A stretch of DNA of 64,000 nt from Myroides odoratimimus (GCF_001485415.1 NZ_BCMQ01000009.1:1-64000), one strand, 5' to 3'. Shown: positions 34,237 through 43,503, counted from the first letter of the stretch. A program made the numbers and translations. Notes: a model not told the origin generated them from the sequence alone.

Positions 34237-35484
34237 ATGAAAAAGACAATATTCACATTAACTGCAATAACACTAATGACAAGTGCCTTTGCTGATGTAG
34301 TAACAAAGGATACTACAACAAAAACTGTATTTCAAGATAAAAACAAAAAAGGCAAAGGATACCAAGCGAGTACAGCTGATAAAAAACTAAAAATAGTAAA
34401 CCTACACGAGCTAGAAGGACAAGTAAAAGCAGAGATGGATCAGGGTGCCTTTGGGTATATCGTAGGTGGAGCTGAAGACCAGAATAACTTAAAGATTAAC
34501 ACGGAGAACTTCGATAAGAAATACATCATGCCTCGTGTGCTAAAAGGGATTAAACATGAGGATATTGACTTATCTACTTCTCTATTCGGTATTCCTCTAA
34601 AAACACCTATCATACAAGCACCAATGGCAGCTCAAGGACTATCTCACGTAGATGGAGAGATAGCTACTGCTAAAGGTATGATAGCAGCAGGATCACTATT
34701 CTCGCTTAGTACTTATGGTAACAAAACAATAGAGGAAGTAGCAGAGGGTATTAATGGAGCGCCTTTCTTCTTTCAGTTATACATGAGTAAAAATGATGAC
34801 TTCAACAAGTTTACGCTTAACAGAGCTAAGAAATACGGAGCTAAGGCTATCATCCTTACAGTAGACTCGCCAGTAGGTGGGTATAGAGAAGAAGATATTA
34901 AGACAGGCTTCACTTTCCCACTAGGAATGGGTAACTTAGAGTTATTCGCAGCACAACAAGCTGATGGCAACAAGACTGGTAAAGGAGCTGGTATTACAGA
35001 AATATATGCTCAAGCCAAACAAGACTTTAAGCCTTCTGACATTAAGTACGTAAAGGACTTAACTGGACTACCTGTTATCATCAAGGGAATACAGTCACCT
35101 GAAGATGCCGAAATCGCCATCCAAGCAGGAGCAGATGCGATATGGGTATCTAATCACGGAGGAAGACAGTTAGATGCAGGTCCATCTTCATTCGATGTAC
35201 TACCACTAGTAGCTAAGACAGTGAATAAGCGTGTACCTATCATCTTTGACAGTGGAGTGAGAAGAGGGTCTCATATCTTTAAAGCCATAGCTAGTGGAGC
35301 AGATATTGTAGCGATAGGACGTCCTATACTATACGCCCTACACCTAGGAGGTAGTCAAGGGGTAACGTCTGTAATCGATCAGTTAAATAAGGAATTGACT
35401 ATCAATATGTTCTTAGGTGGAGCAAAAAACATCAAAGAAATACAAAATACTAAACTATATACAGATAAAGATTTTCAATTATAA
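34237..35484 (+). CDS. Exported FMN-dependent alpha-hydroxy-acid oxidase, lactate-oxidase-like
   Basis: A 415-residue member of the lactate oxidase/L-lactate dehydrogenase FMN family. The barrel shows A-F-G-Y-I-V-G-G-A-E-D, P-M-A-A-Q-G-L-S-H, the active-site segment S-N-H-G-G-R-Q-L-D with catalytic His and Arg, and D-S-G-V-R-R-G followed by G-R-P-I-L-Y. Unusually, residues 1-19 form a Sec-type signal peptide (M-K-K-T-I-F, hydrophobic, A-F-A-D), and a lysine/threonine-rich linker precedes the enzyme. Export of an FMN enzyme by Sec would require flavin binding outside the cytoplasm. Oxidase versus dehydrogenase activity is not decided by the sequence. Confidence 0.9.
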   Translation: MKKTIFTLTAITLMTSAFADVVTKDTTTKTVFQDKNKKGKGYQASTADKKLKIVNLHELEGQVKAEMDQGAFGYIVGGAEDQNNLKINTENFDKKYIMPRVLKGIKHEDIDLSTSLFGIPLKTPIIQAPMAAQGLSHVDGEIATAKGMIAAGSLFSLSTYGNKTIEEVAEGINGAPFFFQLYMSKNDDFNKFTLNRAKKYGAKAIILTVDSPVGGYREEDIKTGFTFPLGMGNLELFAAQQADGNKTGKGAGITEIYAQAKQDFKPSDIKYVKDLTGLPVIIKGIQSPEDAEIAIQAGADAIWVSNHGGRQLDAGPSSFDVLPLVAKTVNKRVPIIFDSGVRRGSHIFKAIASGADIVAIGRPILYALHLGGSQGVTSVIDQLNKELTINMFLGGAKNIKEIQNTKLYTDKDFQL

Positions 35485-35608
35485 TAAACTCCTCTATCCT
35501 ACTATTAAAGAAAGGATTACGATTAAAAAAAAGAAATAAAAAACCACAATTGCACAAGATAAAAACACTTCTTAATGTAGGTTAAGTGCTTAAAGCTAAA
35601 TGTGGTAC

Positions 35609-35616
35609 TAAATTTG
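35609..35616 (+). promoter_or_regulatory. Probable -7 box of the YceI gene
   Basis: TAAATTTG lies 33 bases before the chosen ATG at 35649. It falls inside a possible upstream extension from a GTG at 35586, which supports the shorter gene. Confidence 0.5.
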
Positions 35617-35648
35617 TAATAAATAACAGAACAATTAAAATTATTATC

Positions 35649-36224
35649 ATGAAAAAAATAGCATTATTATTCGTAGCAACATTATTCTCTGTTGCATCAT
35701 TCGCTCAAACAAAATGGAATGTAGATAACTACCACTCATTTTTAAACTTCTCTGTGAAGCACTTAGGAATTTCTTTCGTAGATGGTCGTTTTGATAAATA
35801 CGAAGGAACATTCGAAGGAACACCTGAAGACCTAACGAAAGGAACATTTAAATTCTCAGTAGATATGAACAGTGTGAACACATCTATCGAGATGCGTGAC
35901 AACCACTTAAAAGCAGATGTTTTCTTCGCAGCTGAGAAGTTCCCTGCAATGACTTTTGAGAGTAAATCAATCAAAAAAGTAGGTAAAGATCAGTACAAAT
36001 TAGAAGGTAACTTAACAATCAGAGATATCACTAAGCCTGTAACTTTTGACCTTACTTATGGTGGTTTATTAAAAGATGATGGACAAGGAAATACTAAATT
36101 AGGATTCCAAGCATCTACTACGATCAACCGTTTTGACTTCGGAGTAGCATATGATCCATCAGGACAAGCTATCGCTAAAGATGTAAAAATCAATGTGAAC
36201 TTAGAGTTCAATCAAGTTAAATAA
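35649..36224 (+). CDS. YceI family periplasmic protein
   Basis: A 191-residue secreted lipocalin-like protein that binds polyisoprenoid-type lipids in characterised relatives. The signal peptide is residues 1-20 (F-A-Q). The domain has W-x-V-D-x-x-H-S-x-L-x-F-S-V-K-H near its start, a central D-N-H-L-K-A-D-V-F-F segment, F-E-S-K-S-I, and L-T-I-R-D-I-T-K-P-V-T-F. The start at 35649 is chosen because the signal peptide begins there. It is a single gene with its own terminator. Confidence 0.94.
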   Translation: MKKIALLFVATLFSVASFAQTKWNVDNYHSFLNFSVKHLGISFVDGRFDKYEGTFEGTPEDLTKGTFKFSVDMNSVNTSIEMRDNHLKADVFFAAEKFPAMTFESKSIKKVGKDQYKLEGNLTIRDITKPVTFDLTYGGLLKDDGQGNTKLGFQASTTINRFDFGVAYDPSGQAIAKDVKINVNLEFNQVK

Positions 36225-36249
36225 TCCTTTTACACATACTTAATTTCTG

Positions 36250-36281
36250 AAATAGGCTTCGCATTATTGTGAAGCCTATTT
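36250..36281 (+). terminator. Terminator after the YceI gene
   Basis: AAATAGGCTTC (36250-36260) pairs with GAAGCCTATTT (36271-36281). Confidence 0.85.
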
Positions 36282-36418
36282 TACATTATAGCTACTCCCT
36301 AACTCACTCATACAGAGCAACCATAATCGTCAATTAATTATAGATAATAAACTATGAACAAGAACATTATCTCGTTTATATTGCTTATTTTTATTATATA
36401 TTAACAAATATAATTGCT

Positions 36419-37297
36419 ATGAAAAAGATTTTATTGAGTGCTTTTATTGGAGCATTAGTTCTTACATCGTGTGGAGATAAGAACAAAAATGGTGTAGGAG
36501 ACGGAGAGACTATGAAAGAACTAGTCGCAAAACCTACTCCGCCTAAAGCAGAAGGTCCTATACGAGTACTATTCGTAGGGAATAGCCATACGGAGTACTT
36601 CGCTAGTTTTCCGAAAATGCTAGACGCACTAGCTAAGGAAAACAATAAACAAGTAGAGGTAAAATCCCTTTTAGAAATGGGGGTAAGCATTGATCAGATC
36701 ATCTCTTCAAACAAGAAAAATGCTGAAAAATTATTTAAACAAACGGATAAAGATGGAAACTATCTAGACTATGTGATTCTACAAGAATCAACACCTGTAG
36801 CCATACAAGAACTAGGCAAGTATAAATCTAACACAGCAGAAGTACATGATCAGATAGCCAAAAACAGCCCTGATGTAGCTACTTATATCTATGGTCTGAC
36901 GGTTCCATTTGAGTACAATAGTGCAGATTATAAAGATTATCAACCTCTACTAGTAGAGAATGGTGTAGCAGTAGCTAAAGCGTTACCTAACACTGGATTC
37001 TTAAACTTCTCTGCTGTATTAGGTGCTGCCTATGCTGGCAAAGAAGGTTATACCGCTACTAAGGATGGTAAAGATATGCTACGTCACACAGATAGATCAC
37101 GTCATATGCTTAATGACGCTGTCTTCGTAAACTCTATAGTGCTATACCAAACCTTGTTCGGTGAGACTCCTAAGATTCCTCAACAGCTACCACTGAGCAC
37201 TGGTCTAGGAGATGATGATACGATAAAACTGATGAATGTAAAAGAAGGTGTCAGCGATCCTGAAGCTCTACTTAAGATAGCAACTAGCTTTAAGTAA
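36419..37297 (+). CDS. Lipoprotein with SGNH-hydrolase-like domain (DUF4886 type)
   Basis: A 292-residue lipoprotein with a signal ending V-L-T-S-C (Cys at 18). After a short linker the block I serine motif appears as V-G-N-S-H-T-E-Y (about residues 52-59). The catalytic His region is harder to place; G-K-D-M-L-R-H-T-D-R near 225 is a candidate. SGNH enzymes are esterases or deacetylases, often on carbohydrates. The substrate is unknown. It stands alone between terminators. Confidence 0.8.
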   Translation: MKKILLSAFIGALVLTSCGDKNKNGVGDGETMKELVAKPTPPKAEGPIRVLFVGNSHTEYFASFPKMLDALAKENNKQVEVKSLLEMGVSIDQIISSNKKNAEKLFKQTDKDGNYLDYVILQESTPVAIQELGKYKSNTAEVHDQIAKNSPDVATYIYGLTVPFEYNSADYKDYQPLLVENGVAVAKALPNTGFLNFSAVLGAAYAGKEGYTATKDGKDMLRHTDRSRHMLNDAVFVNSIVLYQTLFGETPKIPQQLPLSTGLGDDDTIKLMNVKEGVSDPEALLKIATSFK

Positions 37298-37315
37298 TAC
37301 TATACAAAATAAATG

Positions 37316-37346
37316 AAAGGCTTGTCTCTAAGAGATAAGCCTTTTT
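37316..37346 (+). terminator. Terminator between convergent genes
   Basis: AAAGGCTTGTCTC pairs with GAGATAAGCCTTT, followed by T residues. It lies 19 bases after the SGNH gene and abuts the stop of the minus-strand gene at 37348, so it may serve both. Confidence 0.85.
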
Positions 37347-37347
37347 A

Positions 37348-37977
37348 TTATATCTCATTGCTTTCGATAATCAAGCGACGACAGCAGTGATTCTTCGCTT
37401 CTCTACGCATACGATTGGCTACTTTAACCACCTCTATCGGTTTATACTTCATAAACAATCGCATCTTATTAAAGAAAAACAAAATCTTAGCAGCTATTCG
37501 CTCCCCCATACGGTTAGTCCCTGGACGTAATAAAAGTCCTGGACGCAGAATAATAGTATTCTCAAAACGCAAATTCAATACAGAGCGCTCTAATGTTCCC
37601 TTTAGTCTACTATAGAAGAATGCACTCTTATCAGAAGCTGCCTTAGCTGATAATAATACAAAGTTAGTTACTCCATTTCCTTTTGCATACTGAGCGAACT
37701 GCATGACATAATCATAATCTATATGCCATTGCTTTTGTTTAGAGCCTGCCTGCTTCAGCGTAGTCCCTAAACAACTAAAAGCGACATCTCCTGCTATTAG
37801 ATGCTTCCATTGGTCGATTTGTTCAAAATCAACTAAATGAACGACTAACTTAGGATGCTGAATATCCCATTCTTTACGAATAAATATGACTACTTCGTGA
37901 AAATCATCGTCACAAAGTAGTTGACGTACGAGTACTTTACCAGTTGCTCCAGTACCTCCGATGACTAATGCTTTCAT
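37348..37977 (-). CDS. NAD(P)-binding Rossmann-fold protein (atypical SDR, NAD(P)H-binding family)
   Basis: A 209-residue protein with the N-terminal nucleotide motif V-I-G-G-T-G-A-T-G-K-V-L-V. A mid-region A-F-S-C-L-G-T-T-L-K-Q-A-G-S-K and F-V-L-L-S-A-K-A-A-S follow, as in the HTATIP2/TIP30-like and YbjT-like atypical short-chain dehydrogenases. The ATG at 37977 begins directly with the motif; an ATG three codons earlier (37986) is also possible. The last 30 residues are basic. Substrate unknown. Confidence 0.88.
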   Translation of the reverse strand: MKALVIGGTGATGKVLVRQLLCDDDFHEVVIFIRKEWDIQHPKLVVHLVDFEQIDQWKHLIAGDVAFSCLGTTLKQAGSKQKQWHIDYDYVMQFAQYAKGNGVTNFVLLSAKAASDKSAFFYSRLKGTLERSVLNLRFENTIILRPGLLLRPGTNRMGERIAAKILFFFNKMRLFMKYKPIEVVKVANRMRREAKNHCCRRLIIESNEI

Positions 37978-38070
37978 AACAAACATTTTAAAGCTATTAT
38001 ATCACTACAATAAACTTACCAATTTGTATTGAGACAACAGATTTTAAAAAAGTTACATCTATAAACAATA

Positions 38071-38094
38071 AAAAAGTCTCCTAGTAGGAGACTT
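38071..38094 (-). terminator. Terminator after aspA
   Basis: AAGTCTCCTA (38074-38083) pairs with TAGGAGACTT (38085-38094) and a T run follows on the minus strand. Confidence 0.85.
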
Positions 38095-38118
38095 CTTATA
38101 TTTAATAACACGTATCGA

Positions 38119-39519
38119 TTAGATCGAATGCGGTGCTAGCATATGTTTAGGGTCTAGAATCTCATCTAGTTTCTCCTTAGTTAATAGATTGTGCTCTAAT
38201 ACTAATTCATAAACTCCTCTACCAGATTCTAATGCTTCTTTAGCGATTTTAGTACTTGCTTTATATCCGATATAAGGGTTTAGCGCTGTAACGATACCGA
38301 TACTTCCTAATACTAACTCCTTATTATGTTCTACATTAGCCTTAATACCTACTACACACTTCTCTACTAATGTTTCCATAGCATTCTCTAACCATGTCAT
38401 AGACTCCATTAGAGTATGAGCTAATACAGGCTCCATCACGTTTAACTGTAACTGAGCTGCCTCAGAAGCCATTGTGATAGTCATATCGTTACCGATTACT
38501 TTAAAACACACTTGGTTTACTACTTCTGGGATAACAGGGTTTACTTTACCTGGCATAATAGAAGAACCTGGCTGCATAGGAGGTAGTTGAATCTCGTTAA
38601 GTCCTGTACGAGGCCCTGAAGATAATAATCTAAGGTCATTACAGATCTTAGATAACTTAATAGCTACTTTCTTCAAGATTCCTGAATAAGCAACAAATCC
38701 GCTTGTATCAGATGTAGCCTCTACTAAGTTCTCAGCAGAAGTAACAGGTTGTTTCATCAACATTCCTAAATTCTTAGCACATAAATCTGCATAACCTGGT
38801 ACAGCGTTTAATCCAGTACCGATAGCAGTAGCTCCCATATTAATCTCTAAGAACGCTTGGCTAGCCTGGTTAAGAACTGCTATTTCTCTCTTCAAAGTGA
38901 AAGCAAAACCACCGAACTCTTGTCCTAGAGTCATTGGCACTGCATCCTGAAGTTGAGTTCTTCCCATCTTAATAATATTCTCAAACTCTACAGCCTTAGC
39001 CTCAAATCCTTTTACTAATTTCTCTAGCTTCTCTACTACTTTCTTATTCATTTCGAATACAGCTACCTTAAGAGAAGTAGGGTATGCATCATTAGTAGAT
39101 TGAGATAAGTTTACATGATCGTTTGGAGAACAGTGTTGATAATCACCTTTCTCGAAACCTAAGATTTCTAAAGCTCTATTTGCGATAACTTCATTCGCAT
39201 TCATATTAACAGAAGTACCTGCTCCCCCTTGTATCATATCTACAGGGAACTCAGCATGTAGCTTACCGTCTATTATCTCCTGACATACATCAGCGATAAC
39301 CTTATATATTTTTTCGTCTAAAACGTTTAATTCAAAGTTGGTTTTAGCTGCCGCCCATTTTACAATAGCTAATCCTTTTACAAACTCAGGGTAATCAGAC
39401 AACTTACTTGTCGATATCTTGAAGTTATTGATTGCTCTTTGTGTCTGTACACCATAATAAGCCTGTTGAGGAATTTCTAATTCACCTATTAAGTCGCTTT
39501 CAATTCTGGTTGGTTTCAT
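38119..39519 (-). CDS. aspA: Aspartate ammonia-lyase
   Basis: It converts aspartate to fumarate and ammonia. The 466-residue protein belongs to the fumarase/aspartase superfamily: G-S-S-I-M-P-G-K-V-N-P signature, Y-Y-G-V-Q-T-Q-R-A near the N-terminus, G-G-A-G-T-S-V-N-M-N-A-N-E-V, and S-Q-S-T-N-D-A-Y-P-T. The S-Q-S-T-N-D-A-Y-P-T form and the N-F-x-I-S segment after the N-terminal motif fit aspartase better than fumarase C (S-Q-S-S-N-D-T-F-P-T). Fumarate made here links to the sdh operon at 44438-48075. It is a single gene with terminator. Confidence 0.92.
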   Translation of the reverse strand: MKPTRIESDLIGELEIPQQAYYGVQTQRAINNFKISTSKLSDYPEFVKGLAIVKWAAAKTNFELNVLDEKIYKVIADVCQEIIDGKLHAEFPVDMIQGGAGTSVNMNANEVIANRALEILGFEKGDYQHCSPNDHVNLSQSTNDAYPTSLKVAVFEMNKKVVEKLEKLVKGFEAKAVEFENIIKMGRTQLQDAVPMTLGQEFGGFAFTLKREIAVLNQASQAFLEINMGATAIGTGLNAVPGYADLCAKNLGMLMKQPVTSAENLVEATSDTSGFVAYSGILKKVAIKLSKICNDLRLLSSGPRTGLNEIQLPPMQPGSSIMPGKVNPVIPEVVNQVCFKVIGNDMTITMASEAAQLQLNVMEPVLAHTLMESMTWLENAMETLVEKCVVGIKANVEHNKELVLGSIGIVTALNPYIGYKASTKIAKEALESGRGVYELVLEHNLLTKEKLDEILDPKHMLAPHSI

Positions 39520-39588
39520 ACTTATACAGTTTTATATTTTCACTAAGTTACGAAGTAATTTTTATTTACCCTCTCTAAAACACAAGGA

Positions 39589-39975
39589 TTATTCCTTAAA
39601 TGTTCCTGATACATAATACCACTTCCCTCCTAACATTTCAAACAAAGAATCCTCATAGTGTTCGCACACATTGTCCTCTGCATCTTTATAATAAGCCTTA
39701 AAGACTACACGACTCTCCTCACTGACAAGAATTTCTAAGCGTTGCCATGTATTTTCTTTTGCCCACTGTAGAATTGCCTTTTTACTATGAAAGTGTCTAG
39801 TCTTAGGATGGGTAGTATTAATGATGTATATCGCATTAGCTAAGGCATAGGCTGTGTACCTAGAGCGCATCAGCTGCTCTGCAGTAGAAGGAGCTGTAGT
39901 ATTCGTCACATACGGCTCACAACACTCACTATATGCGTTACCGCTACAACAATAACAAGGTTGGTGCTGCTCCAT
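39589..39975 (-). CDS. ychJ: YchJ family protein with SEC-C zinc motif
   Basis: A 128-residue protein. The N-terminal C-Y-C-C-S-G-N-A-Y-S-E-C-C is the SEC-C-like zinc-binding motif. It is followed by the YchJ core: A-E-Q-L-M-R-S-R-Y-T-A-Y, H-P-K-T-R, W-x-R-L-E-I and a tail with H-Y-E-D-S-L-F. The NTF2-like family is widespread, but its role is not established. It overlaps the preceding small gene by one base, so the two are co-translated. Confidence 0.93.
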   Translation of the reverse strand: MEQHQPCYCCSGNAYSECCEPYVTNTTAPSTAEQLMRSRYTAYALANAIYIINTTHPKTRHFHSKKAILQWAKENTWQRLEILVSEESRVVFKAYYKDAEDNVCEHYEDSLFEMLGGKWYYVSGTFKE

Positions 39976-40178
39976 TATCCTATCTTCTGTTTTAACTCTT
40001 CGATAATCTTCAGGAATTTACCCCAACGAACGACTTCGTCATCTGTCTGTGCATAGTCAAGTCCATCATTGATACTTTCTTCTATTTTCTCTATTGCTAC
40101 AGAGGCTTCTTCTTTCTTATTTTGAGCAATTAATACCATTAATTGCATGATTTGCTGTTGTACTTCTTCTATTTTCAT
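39975..40178 (-). CDS. Small acidic coiled-coil protein upstream of ychJ
   Basis: A 67-residue protein, almost wholly helical, with heptad-like hydrophobic spacing (I-x-x-I-x-x-L and I-x-x-I-E-E-L-K). There is no signal peptide. Its stop codon overlaps the ychJ start by one base, and a good -7 box lies just upstream, which together support a real gene despite its size. Function unknown. Confidence 0.8.
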   Translation of the reverse strand: MKIEEVQQQIMQLMVLIAQNKKEEASVAIEKIEESINDGLDYAQTDDEVVRWGKFLKIIEELKQKIG

Positions 40179-40199
40179 TTCTATATCTTCATTTCAACA

Positions 40200-40207
40200 C
40201 AAAGATA
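40200..40207 (-). promoter_or_regulatory. Probable -7 box of the small gene-ychJ unit
   Basis: On the minus strand TATCTTTG matches TAnnTTTG and lies 21 bases before the ATG at 40178. Confidence 0.5.
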
Positions 40208-40289
40208 TTTGTTATTAATAATTACATAGAGAAAGTTCTGATTAATTTTAGCATAGCATCTAAATAACCCACATAGTAACCTAGAACTG

Positions 40290-40976
40290 ATGATCATAAC
40301 TGATATTCTGAATCTCCTCTTTCCGAAGAACTGTATGGCTTGTAACTCCATATTATTGAGAAATGAACAATATCTATGCATTACTTGTAGAGACGAAATC
40401 CCCTATACACAAGAACATCTTATAGATCAAAATGATTCTATGGCTAAGTTCTATGGTAAGATACCCATAGAGTTTGCTGCTAGTTTACTCTTCTTTTCTA
40501 AAGGAGGCAAAGTGCAGCAGATCATCCATAATCTCAAATATAGAAATCATCCTGAGCTAAGTTATTTCTTAGGTACTATCTATGCACATCAACTAACCAA
40601 AACAACGCGTCTAAAGGAGATCACTTCTATCATACCTGTCCCCATGCATAAAAAGAAACAAAAGAAAAGAGGATATAATCAAGTAGACGGCTTCGCGAAA
40701 GCACTAAGTGATCACTTTCACATCAAAATAAATAATCAACTTCTAATCAAAACACTTCAAACCTCTTCTCAGACAACTAAATCACGTTTTCAGAGAAAAA
40801 GTCAAACAAAAGAAGTTTTTGATCTAGACCTAAACTTTAAAGACGACGAATACAATCATTTCTTACTGCTAGATGATATCCTCACTACAGGGAATACCTT
40901 AGAGGCATGCTGTAAAAAATTATTACAAATACCAAATACTAAAATCACGATTCTCTGTTTGGCTCGTAGCATTTAA
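40290..40976 (+). CDS. comF: ComF family protein (phosphoribosyltransferase-like)
   Basis: A 228-residue protein with an N-terminal zinc-finger-like region (C-M-A-C-N around residue 16 and C-I-T-C near 33). The phosphoribosyltransferase domain shows the R-G-Y-N-Q motif and the PRPP loop L-L-D-D-I-L-T-T-G-N-T. ComF proteins take part in DNA uptake in naturally competent bacteria; in others the role is unclear. It is transcribed divergently from the ychJ unit. Confidence 0.93.
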   Translation: MIITDILNLLFPKNCMACNSILLRNEQYLCITCRDEIPYTQEHLIDQNDSMAKFYGKIPIEFAASLLFFSKGGKVQQIIHNLKYRNHPELSYFLGTIYAHQLTKTTRLKEITSIIPVPMHKKKQKKRGYNQVDGFAKALSDHFHIKINNQLLIKTLQTSSQTTKSRFQRKSQTKEVFDLDLNFKDDEYNHFLLLDDILTTGNTLEACCKKLLQIPNTKITILCLARSI

Positions 40977-41043
40977 AAGTTTTAATAATACATATTTTCT
41001 AACTAAAAAATATAGTCGTTAATTTGTCTTTTAAATTAAAACT

Positions 41044-42648
41044 ATGTCTAAGTTTCGTATATACTTTATTGTTTGTTTTACAGTATTTTGTTTTATAACG
41101 TTTTCGAACTGTGCTAAAAGAGGGTTTATTTCAGGAGGACCTAAAGATACTATTCCACCTGTAGTACTAGGAAGTAGTCCTAAGAACCACTCTATACATT
41201 TTGACAAAAAGCAAATTACTATTGATTTCGACGAATTCGTTAAGATCAAAAACGTAAATCAAAACTTGATTATCTCTCCTCCTATGGATAGAATGCCTGA
41301 AGTATTACCTATGGGAAATGCTAGAAAGACGGTTACGATCAATCTTATAGACACTTTAAAGCCGAATACGACTTATAGTTTTAACTTCGGGGACGCTATT
41401 ACGGATAACAATGAAGGTAATGTCCTAAAACAGTTTAAATATATCTTCTCTACAGGAGATTATATCGACTCTCTGAAACTAAGTGGGACAATCAGAACTG
41501 CACATCAATTAAAGTCGGATAACTTCGTCAATGTAATGCTATACGATGCTGAGACATTTAAAGATTCTACTATCTATAGAGAAAAACCTCTTTATGTAAC
41601 GAATACACTAGACAGTCTTACGACTTTCTCTATAGAGAATATTAAAGCAGGAAAGTATTACTTAGTAGCATTAAAGGATAAGAACAGCAACTTTATGTTT
41701 AATCCTACTGAGGATAAAATAGCTTTTATAAAAGAACCGATTGAGATTCCAACAGATCAATCTTATGATTTGACACTATTCAAGTCTGATGAGAAATTCG
41801 AGGCTTCTAGACCTGCTCAGATTACCCAAAACAAATGGTACTTACCGTATATAGGAAACGCTGAAGGAGCTACCGTAGAAGTTAAAAAAGATGGGGTAGT
41901 AATCCCTAGTGCTTATACACAACTAGCAGATAAAGATAGTTTGCAAGTTTGGTTCCCAAAGATAGAAGCAGACTCTCTGCACTTCACTGCTACGAAAGGT
42001 GAGTTTACAAAGACATTTATGGTTAAACCAAGACCTAAGATGAAAGAAATAGATTCGCTATCCGTGTCAGGAAAATCAGGTACACTTGATTTCTTATCTG
42101 ATTTACTAGTAGAAACAACTACACCTGTTAAGTCTATTAATAAAGATCTAATCACCATCTTTAATAAAGATTCTGTAGCAGTCCCTTTTACTATAGATAA
42201 CAAAGCAAGGGAACAAAAGTTCTATCTAAAGTTTAAGAAAGAAGAACTAGATAATTACAAGGTAACACTATGGCCTGGAGCTATTACAGACTTCTTTGGA
42301 AAAGCAAATGATACAATCGTGCTGAACAATAAAACGACAGATTATACAGATTATGGAAACTTGACCATTACACTAAATGGATTAAAGCGTTATCCTGTTA
42401 TCGTTGAATTACTAGATGACAAAGAAAAAGTAATCGTTAGTCAATATAGTGAAAGCTCTAATACATTCGAGTTCTTAGCATTACCCCCTAGAATGTACTA
42501 CATAAGAGTTATCTATGATGACAATAAAAATGGCGTATGGGATAAAGGATACTATTGGGACAGAAGACAACCTGAAGAATCTGTCTACTTCCCTGAACAG
42601 ATAGATGTCCGTGCCAACTGGGATATTAAAGAACAAATCAACTTATAA
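41044..42648 (+). CDS. Ig-like domain (Big_5) lipoprotein
   Basis: A 534-residue cell-surface or outer-membrane lipoprotein. The signal ends F-S-N-C (Cys at 23). A Big_5/SbsA-type Ig domain follows at about 35-135, with the typical P-P-V-V-L-G-S-S-P start and L-K-P-N-T-T-Y-S-F-N-F-G-D-A-I-T-D pattern. The remainder is beta-rich, with a C-terminal D-x-N-x-N-G-x-W-D-K-G-Y calcium-type segment near 500. This architecture recurs in Bacteroidetes; function not established. Confidence 0.87.
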   Translation: MSKFRIYFIVCFTVFCFITFSNCAKRGFISGGPKDTIPPVVLGSSPKNHSIHFDKKQITIDFDEFVKIKNVNQNLIISPPMDRMPEVLPMGNARKTVTINLIDTLKPNTTYSFNFGDAITDNNEGNVLKQFKYIFSTGDYIDSLKLSGTIRTAHQLKSDNFVNVMLYDAETFKDSTIYREKPLYVTNTLDSLTTFSIENIKAGKYYLVALKDKNSNFMFNPTEDKIAFIKEPIEIPTDQSYDLTLFKSDEKFEASRPAQITQNKWYLPYIGNAEGATVEVKKDGVVIPSAYTQLADKDSLQVWFPKIEADSLHFTATKGEFTKTFMVKPRPKMKEIDSLSVSGKSGTLDFLSDLLVETTTPVKSINKDLITIFNKDSVAVPFTIDNKAREQKFYLKFKKEELDNYKVTLWPGAITDFFGKANDTIVLNNKTTDYTDYGNLTITLNGLKRYPVIVELLDDKEKVIVSQYSESSNTFEFLALPPRMYYIRVIYDDNKNGVWDKGYYWDRRQPEESVYFPEQIDVRANWDIKEQINL

Positions 42649-42654
42649 ACAAAT

Positions 42655-42688
42655 AAGGCTCTTAGCATAAAAACTAAGAGCCTTTTTT
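42655..42688. terminator. Shared terminator between convergent genes
   Basis: AAGGCTCTTAG pairs with CTAAGAGCCTT, followed by a T run on the plus strand. It lies directly between the stops of the Ig-like lipoprotein and amidase genes. On the minus strand the run is weaker. Confidence 0.9.
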
Positions 42689-42690
42689 GT

Positions 42691-43458
42691 TTATAGGATA
42701 GTAAATGAATCAGCATCTCTAAGTACACCGAAACTCTTTCTTATTTTATCTTGTTTTGCTTTATCTAAGGTTACATACACTACTTGTTCTCCTGTCAATG
42801 GTTCTACTAAATAGCCTCCTAGCATATCTAAGGCTTGTGAATGGCCTGAATAGATATTGTCATTCTCATCACTTCCACATCTATTTACAGCTACCAAATA
42901 ACTCATATTCTCTATAGCACGTGCCTTTAGCAGAGAATCCCATGCGTAAATACGCTGATCTGGCCAACTAGCCACATAGATTAATAAGTCATATACTCCG
43001 TCATTATTTCTACTAAAAACAGGGAATCTTAGGTCATAACAAACTAAAGGGCATATATTCCATCCCCTATAGTTAACTACTAATCTATCTACCCCTGCTT
43101 TATATACCTTCTCTTCTCCTGCTAATGAGAATAAGTGTCGTTTATCATAAGTACTAATCTCACCTTCATCAGAGATAAAGAACATTCTATTATAGTAGTC
43201 TTCTCCTTCTTTAATAACAATACTACCTGTAAGCGCATATAGATGCTTTTTACACAACGATTGTAACTCGGTGATATATTCGTCTTCCATAGTCAAAAAA
43301 ACGCGCTCAGGCTTCATTGTAAAGCCTGACACAAACATCTCAGGTAAAACTACCAAATCTGTATCTTGTTCTATAGAATCTAGCTTTTCTAAAAAATGTT
43401 CTTTATTCGCTTCTATATCTTCCCATACCAATGGTGATTGTAACATGGCAACTTTCAT
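42691..43458 (-). CDS. Nitrilase-family amidase (omega-amidase-like)
   Basis: A 255-residue carbon-nitrogen hydrolase. The catalytic triad is visible: Glu in V-L-P-E-M-F, Lys in Y-D-K-R-H-L-F, and Cys in P-L-V-C-Y-D-L-R-F-P. The sequence fits the YafV/omega-amidase subgroup, which hydrolyses alpha-ketoglutaramate and related compounds in metabolite repair. It is 45 bases downstream of the K+ channel gene in the same direction but has its own -7 box. Confidence 0.92.
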   Translation of the reverse strand: MKVAMLQSPLVWEDIEANKEHFLEKLDSIEQDTDLVVLPEMFVSGFTMKPERVFLTMEDEYITELQSLCKKHLYALTGSIVIKEGEDYYNRMFFISDEGEISTYDKRHLFSLAGEEKVYKAGVDRLVVNYRGWNICPLVCYDLRFPVFSRNNDGVYDLLIYVASWPDQRIYAWDSLLKARAIENMSYLVAVNRCGSDENDNIYSGHSQALDMLGGYLVEPLTGEQVVYVTLDKAKQDKIRKSFGVLRDADSFTIL

Positions 43459-43484
43459 TACACTACGATATTTAGATTATACTC

Positions 43485-43492
43485 CAAAAATA
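43485..43492 (-). promoter_or_regulatory. Possible -7 box of the amidase gene
   Basis: On the minus strand TATTTTTG lies 26 bases before the ATG, inside the short gap after the K+ channel gene. No TTG box is evident. Confidence 0.4.
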
Positions 43493-43503
43493 AGCAATAA
43501 TTC

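Noticed and set aside
38119-39519. Fumarase C
   Set aside because: The superfamily signature is shared, but the S-Q-S-T-N-D-A-Y-P-T block and the N-terminal motif fit aspartase better.
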